DNA of 64,000 nt from Candidatus Paraluminiphilus aquimaris (GCF_026230195.1 NZ_CP036501.1:1550001-1614000); one strand, 5' to 3'; numbered from the stretch's first letter, positions 53,755 to 62,463 are shown. Numbers and translations are program-made. Notes: generated by a model not told the origin, from the letters alone.

Positions 53755-55053
53755 CTAGCCACCAAAGCGCTCATGAACTGCTCTGCGCCTGACCTGAACC
53801 GCGCTGCGTCGCTCCTTGGGTGATACCTTGGGAAGGTTCTCAATGTAAGTGGCTAACTCTTCAGGGGATAACACGCGCGTCCGTGGCTGATCTGCTTTAG
53901 TAGGTGGTGAGTCAAGACCCTGCCACCGCATAAAAATGAGCCCCTCATTATGGCCCGCCGGATCTAGCCAGTTTGCAACACCCGGATCCTCGAGTGAGAT
54001 CAGTGCATAACAGCGGCTCTCGTCCTCACGACATCCCAACTGATTCATATTCAGGGTGCTCGTGTGGTTCTCGTAATCCATACTGACGAACCACCGATTG
54101 CCTAATTGAATCCCCATGTAAGGCGCGCCAGTATCTCCAAATTCAATGAGCATGGTCTCTTCAGGGGCGAGCTTGAAGTTGCCGAAGGCTGAGTATTGAC
54201 CAACCAGACCACCCGGGGTTACCCGCATATTGAAAATAGAGTTATTGGGAACCAGCGACCACATGCGATCGGCGATTGCGATCCAGCTCGCGGTTCGATC
54301 GTACATGGACTGTGAGGTGCGTTTTAAACCGGCAGCCAACGAGGCTTCCGTTAACGGTGCGGGAGGCTCTCCATCGGTATCGAGGCGTTCGATGTACAAA
54401 GGGTCAATGCGCTCGGTTTCCCAATTGGAGTGCGTGAATCTGACTAATAGCGACTCGGCCCCCGGTGCATTTTTCATCCAGTTTTTGGCGTCATCGGGCC
54501 GCTCAGGGCTGACTATAATCTCAAAATTGCCCTCTTCATCGAGGACGAGGTCTTCGTCATACAGCACATCGACATTGGTGCTGGAGCCTGCGTTACCCAC
54601 TCCTGGGACACCAATAACCAGCTGAAAAATGAGCTGAGTGGTATTGCCGCGCTTTCCATGAAGCCGATAACTACCTTCGTCGTCGAGCAGAGCGAAAAAG
54701 TAGTTATTATCGGGATTGTCGAGACCTGCCTTACTGGTCCAGTCGACACCGCGCATAGCGCGAGGGTATTCATGCGACATCAGCGCCCCCGATTTGATGG
54801 AGCCCACAATGGTGTACAGGACGCCGCGATAGGCCTCTGCCGCCGCTAAGGGATCGTCAAAATTTTCATGAGCTTTGTAAAGAGCCAAGGTATCGCGTTG
54901 AGCCTGAATAAACTCCTCGAAGGCAGCATCCATAGGATTCGAGGTATCTACTGTTTGTGCATCGAATCGTGGGGCAGGGGCCGTAAATCGGCCTGCGGTG
55001 AACCCCGCTGCGGTAACCGCTATGACAACGAGTAAAAGGGCAATTTTCTTCAC
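53755..55053 (-). CDS. DUF1214 protein, exported or membrane-anchored (third copy)
   Basis: A 432-residue protein with the N-terminal segment VKKIALLLVVIAVTAAGFTAGRF, a signal or anchor. The C-terminal DUF1214 domain is recognisable in FGNFKLAPEETMLIEFGDTG, GIQLGNRWFVSMDYENH and GVANWLDPAGHNEGLIFMRW. GTG 55053 is chosen as start, with AGGAG six bases upstream. The frame runs upstream another 58 codons. It converges on the P450-linked SDR and is divergent from an OYE gene, not part of the other DUF1214 operon. The function is unknown. Confidence 0.8.
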   Translation of the reverse strand: MKKIALLLVVIAVTAAGFTAGRFTAPAPRFDAQTVDTSNPMDAAFEEFIQAQRDTLALYKAHENFDDPLAAAEAYRGVLYTIVGSIKSGALMSHEYPRAMRGVDWTSKAGLDNPDNNYFFALLDDEGSYRLHGKRGNTTQLIFQLVIGVPGVGNAGSSTNVDVLYDEDLVLDEEGNFEIIVSPERPDDAKNWMKNAPGAESLLVRFTHSNWETERIDPLYIERLDTDGEPPAPLTEASLAAGLKRTSQSMYDRTASWIAIADRMWSLVPNNSIFNMRVTPGGLVGQYSAFGNFKLAPEETMLIEFGDTGAPYMGIQLGNRWFVSMDYENHTSTLNMNQLGCREDESRCYALISLEDPGVANWLDPAGHNEGLIFMRWQGLDSPPTKADQPRTRVLSPEELATYIENLPKVSPKERRSAVQVRRRAVHERFGG

Positions 55054-55242
55054 GGTCGACTCCTGTGCCGTTAGAGGTTCTCTGTGCGATACCAGCGGAT
55101 GGCATAGGACGGTGTCGGAAAGAGAGCGGGGTGTCCAGCCGAGCTCCTTAAACACTTTTTCATGACTCATTGCGCCAAATGCTGCCGATAGGAACATGGA
55201 GGTTCGGCTGAACTGGTCGTCCTGCATTACCCGCAGTAATTA
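55054..55242 (-). other. Open frame upstream of DUF1214, possibly a gene remnant
   Basis: The same frame as the DUF1214 gene is open for about 62 codons before its GTG start, after a stop at 55240-55242. It includes HEKVFKELGWTPRSLSDTVL, which resembles the tail of NAD-dependent epimerase/dehydratase proteins (a common ELGWxPR pattern). It may be a relic of a lost neighbour or chance. Confidence 0.25.
55060..55064 (-). promoter_or_regulatory. Ribosome binding site AGGAG deciding a GTG start
   Basis: AGGAG on the minus strand is six bases before GTG 55053 and supports the signal-peptide-bearing start of the DUF1214 protein. Confidence 0.75.
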
Positions 55243-55351
55243 TCGTATTTCTACCCGTCTTCGGCTCGGTGTCCACCCTCCAAAGGGACGATGGTCTGGT
55301 AGGAGGGCTGGGTATACTGAGTCTCTATGACATTTATGGTTGAACGACGAC

Positions 55352-56572
55352 ATGTTATCGACAGCTTATGAGCCTTTGACCCTCGGTCCCATTACGTTGC
55401 CCAATCGCTTCATCAAAGCGGGCGCAAACGAAAACATGTCCAAGAGAGGGCGTCCCACACGCGCCATGCGCATGCATCATGAGGCGCTCATTAAGGGCGG
55501 CGTTGGTATGACCACCATGGCCTATGTGGCCGTTGAGAAAGACGGCCGAACACTGCCTGATCAAGTGTGGATCCATGACGAGGCTATGGCTGACCTGCGC
55601 GCGGTGACAGATGCTGTCCACGGTGCGGGCGGCAAAATTGCGGCACAAATCACTCACGGCGGTAGTTTTGTGACCGGTGTCTTTGTACCTAGACGCTTAC
55701 AAAGCTCGGTTTCGGGGTTCAATCCCGCGGGCTTGCTTCGTGGGAATATGTTTCGTCGTGCGATGAATGAAAAAGACATGGCCCGTATGGTCGACTTATT
55801 CGTGAACGCTGCCGAGCGTTGCTTCGACGCGGGATTCGATGCCGTGGAGATTCACATGGGGCACGGCTACCTTTTGAATCAGTTCCTCTCCCCTCTCGAT
55901 AACAACCGAAAAGACGAGTACGGCGGAAGCGCCGAGAACCGAGCGCGATTCCCGGCACGGGTGTTGAAAGCGGTCAAGGCCGCGGTAGGGGACCGCATGG
56001 CGGTCATCGCTAAGATCAATGTCGCGGATGGCCGAAGCAAAGGCGCGCAACTCGAAGACGGCATCGTTACCGCCAAAGTCCTTGAGGCGGCTGGCGCTGA
56101 CATGTTGGTGCTCTCGGGTGGCCGTAACGTGGAGTCCGGCTGGTTTACCTTTGGCAGTAATATGAACTTGGATGCCATGCTGCGCGTGATGGGTAAGTGG
56201 TCTTTGAGCGGGATGGCGATCGCTTCAACCCAAGCCACTGTCCCCAAGATAGAATTCAAAGAGCTCTATTTCTGGGAGTACTCTACCAAGATCCGTGAGG
56301 CGGTTAATCTGCCGTTGGCGTATCTGGGAGGCATCAAGTCGGCGGACAATGTCGCGCAATGTATGGCCGCAGGCTTTGAGGCTGTCCAGGTTGCTCGAGC
56401 CTTTTTACGAGAGCCTGATCTGGTGAATCGCTGGCGCGAAGAAGGTGGTGAATCGTTGTGCGATAACTGTAATAGCTGTGTTGCCTACATTTACCACCCT
56501 GCGGGCACGTGGTGTATTCACCAACCAGCTAATAAGCTTGAAGATAATCAAATACTCGCATCAGCGGGTTAG
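55352..56572 (+). CDS. Old yellow enzyme family NADH:flavin oxidoreductase with Cys cluster
   Basis: A 406-residue FMN-binding TIM-barrel ene-reductase. The motifs GHGYLLNQFLSPLDNN and DEYGGSAENRARFPAR are characteristic. The C-terminal tail carries LCDNCNSCVAYIYHPAGTWC, with cysteines spaced C-x2-C-x2-C-x11-C, like the [4Fe-4S] loop of the dienoyl-CoA reductase branch but one residue shorter and with no flavodoxin-like domain. It may be a redox loop or a remnant. ATG 55352 is preferred over TTG 55340; neither has a clear ribosome site. The gene is followed by a SRPBCC and an SDR gene in the same direction. Confidence 0.85.
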   Translation: MLSTAYEPLTLGPITLPNRFIKAGANENMSKRGRPTRAMRMHHEALIKGGVGMTTMAYVAVEKDGRTLPDQVWIHDEAMADLRAVTDAVHGAGGKIAAQITHGGSFVTGVFVPRRLQSSVSGFNPAGLLRGNMFRRAMNEKDMARMVDLFVNAAERCFDAGFDAVEIHMGHGYLLNQFLSPLDNNRKDEYGGSAENRARFPARVLKAVKAAVGDRMAVIAKINVADGRSKGAQLEDGIVTAKVLEAAGADMLVLSGGRNVESGWFTFGSNMNLDAMLRVMGKWSLSGMAIASTQATVPKIEFKELYFWEYSTKIREAVNLPLAYLGGIKSADNVAQCMAAGFEAVQVARAFLREPDLVNRWREEGGESLCDNCNSCVAYIYHPAGTWCIHQPANKLEDNQILASAG

Positions 56573-56637
56573 CACGTGTTGATTCAGAGGCGTTAATCAT
56601 TGCGTCTGACGACAGCACTAACGAGGGCGTCAATACG

Positions 56638-57084
56638 ATGAAGATTGAGTTTTTGCGGGAGATCGCCGCGCCAAAAGAGATCGTATGGCAAGTAATTACC
56701 GACTTTTCGAGCTACGGTGAGTGGAACCCCTTCGTGACTGCATGCGATGCCGAATTGCGCGTAGGTGCACCTATTTCCATGACAGTTGCACTTGGAAGCA
56801 ACACGCGTGATCAAGTTGAATTTGTGAGCCGGGTCGTCGAGGGCGAGCTTTTTGAGTACCGAATGAAACCTGTGGGCCTGCTGCTTCACAGTTATCGCCA
56901 ACATGAAATTGCCGCGTCTGGCGATGGAAAAACAATGTACCGGTCGACCTTTGAGCTCAGGGGTTGGCTGTCGGGCCTCGTTAGTATGAGTTTGGGTTCT
57001 GCGCTGCGCGATGGCTTTCATGGCATGACCGATAGTTTGGTGAGTCGCGCCGAGAGCTTGGTGGAGCCCAGTGTCAGGGCCTAA
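56638..57084 (+). CDS. SRPBCC-family protein (paralogue of the 39.5 kb gene)
   Basis: A 148-residue small hydrophobic-ligand-binding-fold protein: REIAAPKEIVWQVITDFSSY, the EWNPF motif, LRVGAPISMTV and a closing C-terminal helix (RDGFHGMTDSLVSRAES). It shares the order and spacing of motifs with the SRPBCC at 39462-39938, so the two are paralogues, but identity was not calculated. Its stop codon lies in the loop of a terminator-like hairpin. It stands between an OYE gene and an SDR gene. The function is unknown. Confidence 0.85.
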   Translation: MKIEFLREIAAPKEIVWQVITDFSSYGEWNPFVTACDAELRVGAPISMTVALGSNTRDQVEFVSRVVEGELFEYRMKPVGLLLHSYRQHEIAASGDGKTMYRSTFELRGWLSGLVSMSLGSALRDGFHGMTDSLVSRAESLVEPSVRA

Positions 57085-57100
57085 CGGGCCCTGGTTTTTT
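57075..57100 (+). terminator. Terminator hairpin whose loop contains the stop codon
   Basis: CAGGGCC (57075-57081), a five-base loop TAACG and GGCCCTG (57087-57093) are followed by G and six T. The TAA in the loop is the stop codon of the SRPBCC gene. The next gene's GGAGGAA follows, so the element may partly separate the two genes. Confidence 0.75.
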
Positions 57101-57113
57101 ATCGGAGGAACTT

Positions 57114-57992
57114 ATGGGTATCACTGATACACCTGTAGCGCTCGTAACAGGCGCGAGTCGAGGTGCCGGCGCGGGTATCGCACGCGCATTGGGGCGTCAT
57201 GGTATGCGTGTTTACGTGACGGGTAGGGCGGAGACTGTCGGTAAGGCCAAAGGCTGGGATGGCGCGCCGCTTCCAGGGACAATTCATAGCACAGCCGCTG
57301 AAGTAACGGCGGCGGGCGGCGAGGGTATCGCCCTTCGTTGTGACCACGCAGACGACAGGCAGGTCGCTGCAGTGTTCGAGGAGATTCAACGTCATTCTGG
57401 GCGTCTGGATATCTTGGTGAACAACGCGACGATGATTCATCCGGAGCTGATTAGTCCTAAGCCATTTTGGGAAAAGGGTTTGGATGCGGCGGGTATATTA
57501 GAGGTAGGGTTGCGATCGGCGTATGTGGCGAGCTGGCACGCAGCCCATATCATGGTGCCGCAGGGTTCGGGCCTGATTGCCTTCGGTTCGTCCTTTGGTG
57601 CGAACTGCTACATGCATGGCCCTGGCTATGGGGCTCAAAAAGCCGGTATCGATAAATTTGCGCACGACATGCAACACGACTTTTCGAATACGGGTGTCAA
57701 TGCTGTCTCGATTTGGATGGGCCCGTTGAAAACCGAGCGTGCACTCATGGCAGCCGAAGTGCATCCGGAGCAGTATGAAGAGATCATGAAGGTCGCAGAG
57801 ACCCCTGAGTACACGGGGCACCTCCTTTACGCACTCTCGATCAGCCCCGATATCGATAAGTATGCAGGTAAGACCTTAGTTGGTGCCGAGTTGGGCATGG
57901 AGCTTGGCATACGCGATGAGGGCGAGTTCCGGGTGTCTCATAGGGCGATGCTGGGTGGTCCACCTGAGCGATCCGAGGCCATCATCTATTAA
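57114..57992 (+). CDS. SDR-family oxidoreductase (DHRS1-like)
   Basis: A 292-residue SDR. The cofactor motif is TGASRGAGAG, then TGR after the second strand, acidic CDHADD and NNAT (LVNNATMI). The serine region is FGSSFGANCYMHGPG and the catalytic motif is YGAQK. The length and order, with a long C-terminal helix, resemble DHRS1-type proteins. GGAGGAA lies six bases before the ATG. It is the sixth SDR of the island. It is followed by 121 bases and then a DUF3604 gene. The substrate is unknown. Confidence 0.85.
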   Translation: MGITDTPVALVTGASRGAGAGIARALGRHGMRVYVTGRAETVGKAKGWDGAPLPGTIHSTAAEVTAAGGEGIALRCDHADDRQVAAVFEEIQRHSGRLDILVNNATMIHPELISPKPFWEKGLDAAGILEVGLRSAYVASWHAAHIMVPQGSGLIAFGSSFGANCYMHGPGYGAQKAGIDKFAHDMQHDFSNTGVNAVSIWMGPLKTERALMAAEVHPEQYEEIMKVAETPEYTGHLLYALSISPDIDKYAGKTLVGAELGMELGIRDEGEFRVSHRAMLGGPPERSEAIIY

Positions 57993-58113
57993 CGCGGGGA
58001 TAAAGCGTCCCTGTCACGTTATCGCAGCATGGACGCTCAGGAAGGGTAGTCAGAGTCACACAAGCCGGGTGAGCGAGAGAGGACCCAGAGCTTTAGAGGG
58101 ATGAAGGAAACGT

Positions 58114-60033
58114 ATGCAGCGAGTGACATCAAAAAAAGGTGCAACCCGAATTACGGCGCTAGTGGTTCTTGCGCTTCTTCTCTCTTATCTGACATACCAG
58201 CTGCTGACACCTATTGATGATCCATCGCTCGATGGGCCCCGCGTGACAGTGGTGCCTGTCCCAAACCCTAATGGGTTCGATGCGCCGCATTCGGTCGTCG
58301 CAGAGACCCCCCAAGTCTTCTGGGGTGATCTTCATATTCACACGTCGCTCTCCAGCGATGCTTTCACGATGGGCGTGCGAGCAGTACCCGACGATGTCTA
58401 TCGGTTCGCCAAAGGTGAGACGCTGACACATGGCGCAGGGTATCCCGTGACCATTAGCAGGGCCCTTGATTTCGCAGCGGTTACCGACCACGCGGAGTAC
58501 TTGGGACAAGCCAAACTCTCTGACTTAGATGTGCCCACGACGCGGCAGGCGCTGTCGGATATTCTCCGGCGAGAGAATCGACTCACGGTAACCCGGTCCT
58601 GGTGGGAGATCATGAGTCTGATCCGAGACAACGGCTTCAAGCTGACGCTCGAGGGTGTAGACGCCGACATAAATCGATTGGCTTGGGAAGAAATTATTGC
58701 GGCAGCAGAGCGCCATAATGCCCCAGGTGTCTTTACGACCTTTGCGGGTTGGGAGTGGTCCGCCGATGCGGGCGACGTTGGAACGCACCTCCACCGCAAT
58801 ATCATCTATGGCGGAGGGGGTTTGCCTGACATTCCCTTTAGCGCTATCGATGGGCCAACCCCTCCCGAATTATGGGCATTTTTGCGAGCCGAGCGAGCCC
58901 TCGGACGGCGAGTAATGGCGATTCCTCATAACCCCAACCTCAGCGAAGGACTCGCTTATCGCATTGCAGACGAGACAGGCAAACGACTCGAGTCGTTATC
59001 ACCTGTCGATCGATCTGAGCTGGAACCTCTGAGCGAGATTTTGCAGATCAAAGGTAGCTCAGAGACACATCCACTGCTGTCGAGCCTTGATGAGTTCGCT
59101 GACTTCGAAATAGCGGGCACAGTACCGGGGCGTGACATGACATTGACGAGCGTCAAAGGGGCTTATGCGCGTGATGCGCTGCGAAGTGGCATCTCGATGT
59201 CGCACAGTGAAGGATTCAACCCCCTGAAGTTTGGTGTCATTGGATCAAGTGACAGCCACAACGCGACCTCCCCGAGTAATGAAAAGGGGTATACCGGAAA
59301 ACTCCCCATGATGGATGGATCTGCCGGTCTCAGAACTGGCGCGGCAGGGCTTGGGCTCAACATAATGACGCCCGCTCGCAAGTGGGGCTCGGGTGGTCTG
59401 GCAGGTGTTTGGGCGGCTGAAAATACCCGAGAAGCACTCTTTGACGCCATGCAACGCCGTGAAACATTTGCCACATCAGGACCTAGAATCGTGGTGAGTG
59501 TTTTTGCGGGCTGGAGTTTCCCAAACCAAACAGCGACGTCGCCTAATTTTGATGCGATTGCGCGGGGTAAGGGCGTCCCCATGGGGTCTACTCTGGTAGC
59601 AAGCGGCGAGAATGAGGCGCCCGAATTTGTGGTGGTGGCCGAGCGTGACCCGGTGGGCGCGAACCTGGACCGCATTCAAATGATCAAGGGTTGGGTCGAC
59701 GCCAAAGGTGAGAGCCAAGAGCGAATATATGATGTCGCTTGGTCTGGGGATCGCGTTATTGACAGTGTCACTAAACGACTCTCGCCTGTTGGATCCACTG
59801 TCGATGCCGCTGTAGCTACGTTTGATAACAGCATTGGCTCGCCTCAACTGCGGGCTCAGTGGAAAGACCCTGACTTTGACGCCAGTCAAGAGGCTTTTTA
59901 TTACGCACGAGTCTTGGAAATTCCAACACCTCGATGGTCGACCTACGATGCTGTTCAGCTGGGTACCAAGCCCATGGCGCCTGTCTCGATTCAGGAACGC
60001 GCCATCAGCTCAGCCATTTGGTACCAACCCTAG
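58114..60033 (+). CDS. DUF3604 protein, PHP-like (paralogue of the 8-10 kb gene)
   Basis: A 639-residue protein with an N-terminal hydrophobic segment (ITALVVLALLLSYLTYQLL). PHP-type metal motifs are WGDLHIHTSLSSDAF, FAAVTDHAEYLGQ and IGSSDSHNAT. The region around RRETFATSGPRI, with the following FAGWSFP, and the ending SSAIWYQP are conserved with the first DUF3604 protein. Both are 639 residues. AAGGA lies six bases before the ATG. It faces the convergent 5alpha-reductase homologue 11 bases away. The reaction is unknown; a metal-dependent phosphoesterase-like or hydrolase role outside the cytoplasm is inferred. Confidence 0.85.
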   Translation: MQRVTSKKGATRITALVVLALLLSYLTYQLLTPIDDPSLDGPRVTVVPVPNPNGFDAPHSVVAETPQVFWGDLHIHTSLSSDAFTMGVRAVPDDVYRFAKGETLTHGAGYPVTISRALDFAAVTDHAEYLGQAKLSDLDVPTTRQALSDILRRENRLTVTRSWWEIMSLIRDNGFKLTLEGVDADINRLAWEEIIAAAERHNAPGVFTTFAGWEWSADAGDVGTHLHRNIIYGGGGLPDIPFSAIDGPTPPELWAFLRAERALGRRVMAIPHNPNLSEGLAYRIADETGKRLESLSPVDRSELEPLSEILQIKGSSETHPLLSSLDEFADFEIAGTVPGRDMTLTSVKGAYARDALRSGISMSHSEGFNPLKFGVIGSSDSHNATSPSNEKGYTGKLPMMDGSAGLRTGAAGLGLNIMTPARKWGSGGLAGVWAAENTREALFDAMQRRETFATSGPRIVVSVFAGWSFPNQTATSPNFDAIARGKGVPMGSTLVASGENEAPEFVVVAERDPVGANLDRIQMIKGWVDAKGESQERIYDVAWSGDRVIDSVTKRLSPVGSTVDAAVATFDNSIGSPQLRAQWKDPDFDASQEAFYYARVLEIPTPRWSTYDAVQLGTKPMAPVSIQERAISSAIWYQP

Positions 60034-60044
60034 TTTAGCAATAC

Positions 60045-60845
60045 CTACAAGATGCCGGGGATGATGGCTTTGCGAGCCTTAGGGTAGTCATCGAAGTTTT
60101 TGTGGAACCACTTGTGCGTGAACAAGGCCCTCGGGATCAAGTTGCCCGCGGTCATAGCCAACACAAAGACAGCACCTAGGTTCCAAACCATAATGGCGAA
60201 GCCGGTGAAAGATAGAATTTCACCGAAGTACTGAGGACAGGTCACCCATTTGAAGCCGCCGCCATAGGGAATCTTATAGCGTGGCTCGTCTGGACTCGGA
60301 TTGGGTGCGCGAAGATTTCTTAAAATGCTGTCTGAGTGCACATTGAGCGAGAAACCAATGACATAGACCACAAGGCCAATTTGAAAGCGGGGATCACTAA
60401 ACCATGCGTCAGTATATTGCTCACCGAATTGTGTCAGGTAGGCGGCATTGAAGTAGCCGTGTAAAAAAAGTGTTGCCCACCCTGCAATGACAACACCGAG
60501 CGAGAAGCTCGCAGTTGAGCCTGGCTGAACCCTCATCAGCATCGGCGCCACAAGCGCGCGGTTGGTATAGTGGAACATCCAGACGGCTAAGAAGAACAGC
60601 GGCACACTTTGATCGGCGTTAGGCCCCATGAAAAAGACGACGGGGAATACCAGTAGTCCCGGTAACTCCATAAGGATCCATCCAGTTTTAGAACCTAACT
60701 TGATGCCCTTGGCTCGCTTGCCACCCCCAAATCTGCCGCCATAGGCCGCCGTGCCAAAAACGCTAGAGACCATGACGAGTAACGAATAAGCGAAGCCGAC
60801 GATGAGAAGCGTGTCGTAGAGTGTATTCCCGGTATACCACTGCAT
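60045..60845 (-). CDS. Steroid 5alpha-reductase family (SRD5A-like) membrane protein
   Basis: A 266-residue integral membrane protein with about seven hydrophobic segments. It shows E60 in WILMELPG, matching the catalytic glutamate region (QELP) of human SRD5A2; Y93 in FHYTNRAL; SLNVHSDSILRNLR, matching the NIHSD-ILR block; YKIPYGGGFKWVT; and the ending KWFHKNFDDYPKARKAIIP, very like the human C-terminus as I remember it. The family reduces the delta4 double bond of 3-keto-steroids with NADPH. Start ATG 60845 has AGGA eight bases upstream. It is divergent from a flavoprotein that would catalyse the reverse type of reaction. Confidence 0.85.
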   Translation of the reverse strand: MQWYTGNTLYDTLLIVGFAYSLLVMVSSVFGTAAYGGRFGGGKRAKGIKLGSKTGWILMELPGLLVFPVVFFMGPNADQSVPLFFLAVWMFHYTNRALVAPMLMRVQPGSTASFSLGVVIAGWATLFLHGYFNAAYLTQFGEQYTDAWFSDPRFQIGLVVYVIGFSLNVHSDSILRNLRAPNPSPDEPRYKIPYGGGFKWVTCPQYFGEILSFTGFAIMVWNLGAVFVLAMTAGNLIPRALFTHKWFHKNFDDYPKARKAIIPGIL

Positions 60846-60990
60846 ATGCGATGTCCTGTTATCGATTAGTGCCGCGGCGCTAAAGGTCGCCCCGTCGCGA
60901 TGTATACGCAAGGGTTCACCATCGTCCAAACGGAGGCAGAGACGCGCAAAGGTAGTCGATACATTGGTGGCTATACCGATAAAAACAGCG

Positions 60991-60995
60991 AGGAG
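60991..60995 (+). promoter_or_regulatory. Ribosome binding site AGGAG deciding a GTG start
   Basis: AGGAG lies four bases before GTG 61000, a short but usable spacing, and gives the start of the flavoprotein after an in-frame upstream TTG and GTG. Confidence 0.6.
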
Positions 60996-60999
60996 CACC

Positions 61000-62463
61000 G
61001 TGTCCTTTTCACCCATATTAGAAAAAGACGTCGTCACTTGGACTGATAAGAAAGACGTGCTGGTTGTCGGGTTTGGTGGTGCCGGTGCCTGCTCGGCGAT
61101 CGAAGCGTTTGATAATGGTGCATCAGTTGCCATTTTTGAGGCGGCCTCGGAGAGTGGTGGGTCAACAAAGTTGTCCTCAGCGGAGCTTTACTTGGGCGGA
61201 GGCACAACGGTACAGAAGGCCGTCGGTTATGATGACTCGGTGGAAGATGTCTACGGATACCTGATGGACTCCAACGGCCCACAAGCGGATGCAGCGAAGG
61301 TTAGGGCATACGCAGAGGGCGGTGCGGCACATCTTGATTGGCTCATGGCGCTCGGCGTCCCTTTTAAGATGTCAGAGTATCCTCAGCGCGCAATGATGGC
61401 GTTGACCGACGACTGTTTGTTGTACACCGGCAGCGAGAAGGCCTGGCCCTATGTTGATAAATACAAGCATGCTCCGCGCGGTCATAACCTCTATGTTGAG
61501 GGAGATAATGGTGGGCCCTTATTCGTCAAGATTATTACCGAGGCGGTAGAACAGCGCGATATCGATATTCATATTGAGGCGCGGGCTTTGCGCTTGATTG
61601 TTGACGCTTTTGGGCCTGAGCAGCGTGTCGTCGGACTTGTGGTCCGAGAAGATATGCAAGAGCGGTATTACCGTGCAAATAAGGGCGTCATTCTCTGCGC
61701 TGGTGGCTTTGTGATGAATGCCGAAATGATGCAGCAATATGCGCCTGAGCTCGCAAAGGCGGGAACTGTTCCGATCGGTAATCCAAACGATACTGGTGGC
61801 GGCATTCAAATGGGATTAAGCGTTGGAGCGCGTGCAATTAATATGCACGAGGGGTTTTTGAGTGTTCCTTTTTATCCTCCGGCTACGCTAACCCATGGAA
61901 TTTTTGTCAACGGACAGGGGCAGCGCTTCATTAATGAAGATGCCTACCATGGACGCATAGGCTGCTACCTCGTGAGACAAACCTACCCGGTTTACCTCGT
62001 TTTGAATGTGGAAGATTACGCAGACTACGAAACAGCGAGTTGGCTTGCGGCGCCGGTGGCTGGTACAGGGGAGACAGTGGCAGAGCTCGCCGAGGAACTC
62101 CGTTTGCCGGACAGCGGGTTGATCGACACGATAAACACTTACAATCTCGCGGCACAGAGCGGTAATGATGAGCAATTCCATAAGTCTAAGGAATGGCTAA
62201 AGCCCCTGACGGGGCCCTTTGTCGCGCTGGATTGCACGCCGGGAGCCGGCGCTTTCCTACCGCACTTTACCCTTGGCGGCTTGGATACCACGGTGGACGG
62301 TCAGGTCTTGTCAGTGCAGGGTGATGTCATATCAGGACTTTACGCCGCGGGTAGGACGGCCTGTGGTGTGCCGCGTCGCGGGGACGGCTACGCGTCGGGA
62401 AGCTCTGTCGGTGACGCTACGTTTTCCGGACGTCGCGCGGGCCGTCAGGCCGCTATCGCTTAA
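61000..62463 (+). CDS. 3-Ketosteroid delta4-(5alpha)-dehydrogenase-like FAD flavoprotein
   Basis: A 487-residue FAD_binding_2 flavoprotein. The dinucleotide fold VVGFGGAGACSAIEA is at about residues 22-36. The C-terminal GDGYASGSSVGDATFSGRRA gives Y464 and S466, and Y316 lies in NEDAYHG. Their positions and spacing match the active-site Y319, Y466 and S468 reported for the Rhodococcus jostii RHA1 delta4-(5alpha)-dehydrogenase (from memory). The enzyme oxidises 5alpha-3-ketosteroids to delta4 compounds. A delta1-KstD or fumarate-reductase-type function is less likely. It leads an operon with a SnoaL-like gene and an OYE gene. Confidence 0.8.
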   Translation: MSFSPILEKDVVTWTDKKDVLVVGFGGAGACSAIEAFDNGASVAIFEAASESGGSTKLSSAELYLGGGTTVQKAVGYDDSVEDVYGYLMDSNGPQADAAKVRAYAEGGAAHLDWLMALGVPFKMSEYPQRAMMALTDDCLLYTGSEKAWPYVDKYKHAPRGHNLYVEGDNGGPLFVKIITEAVEQRDIDIHIEARALRLIVDAFGPEQRVVGLVVREDMQERYYRANKGVILCAGGFVMNAEMMQQYAPELAKAGTVPIGNPNDTGGGIQMGLSVGARAINMHEGFLSVPFYPPATLTHGIFVNGQGQRFINEDAYHGRIGCYLVRQTYPVYLVLNVEDYADYETASWLAAPVAGTGETVAELAEELRLPDSGLIDTINTYNLAAQSGNDEQFHKSKEWLKPLTGPFVALDCTPGAGAFLPHFTLGGLDTTVDGQVLSVQGDVISGLYAAGRTACGVPRRGDGYASGSSVGDATFSGRRAGRQAAIA

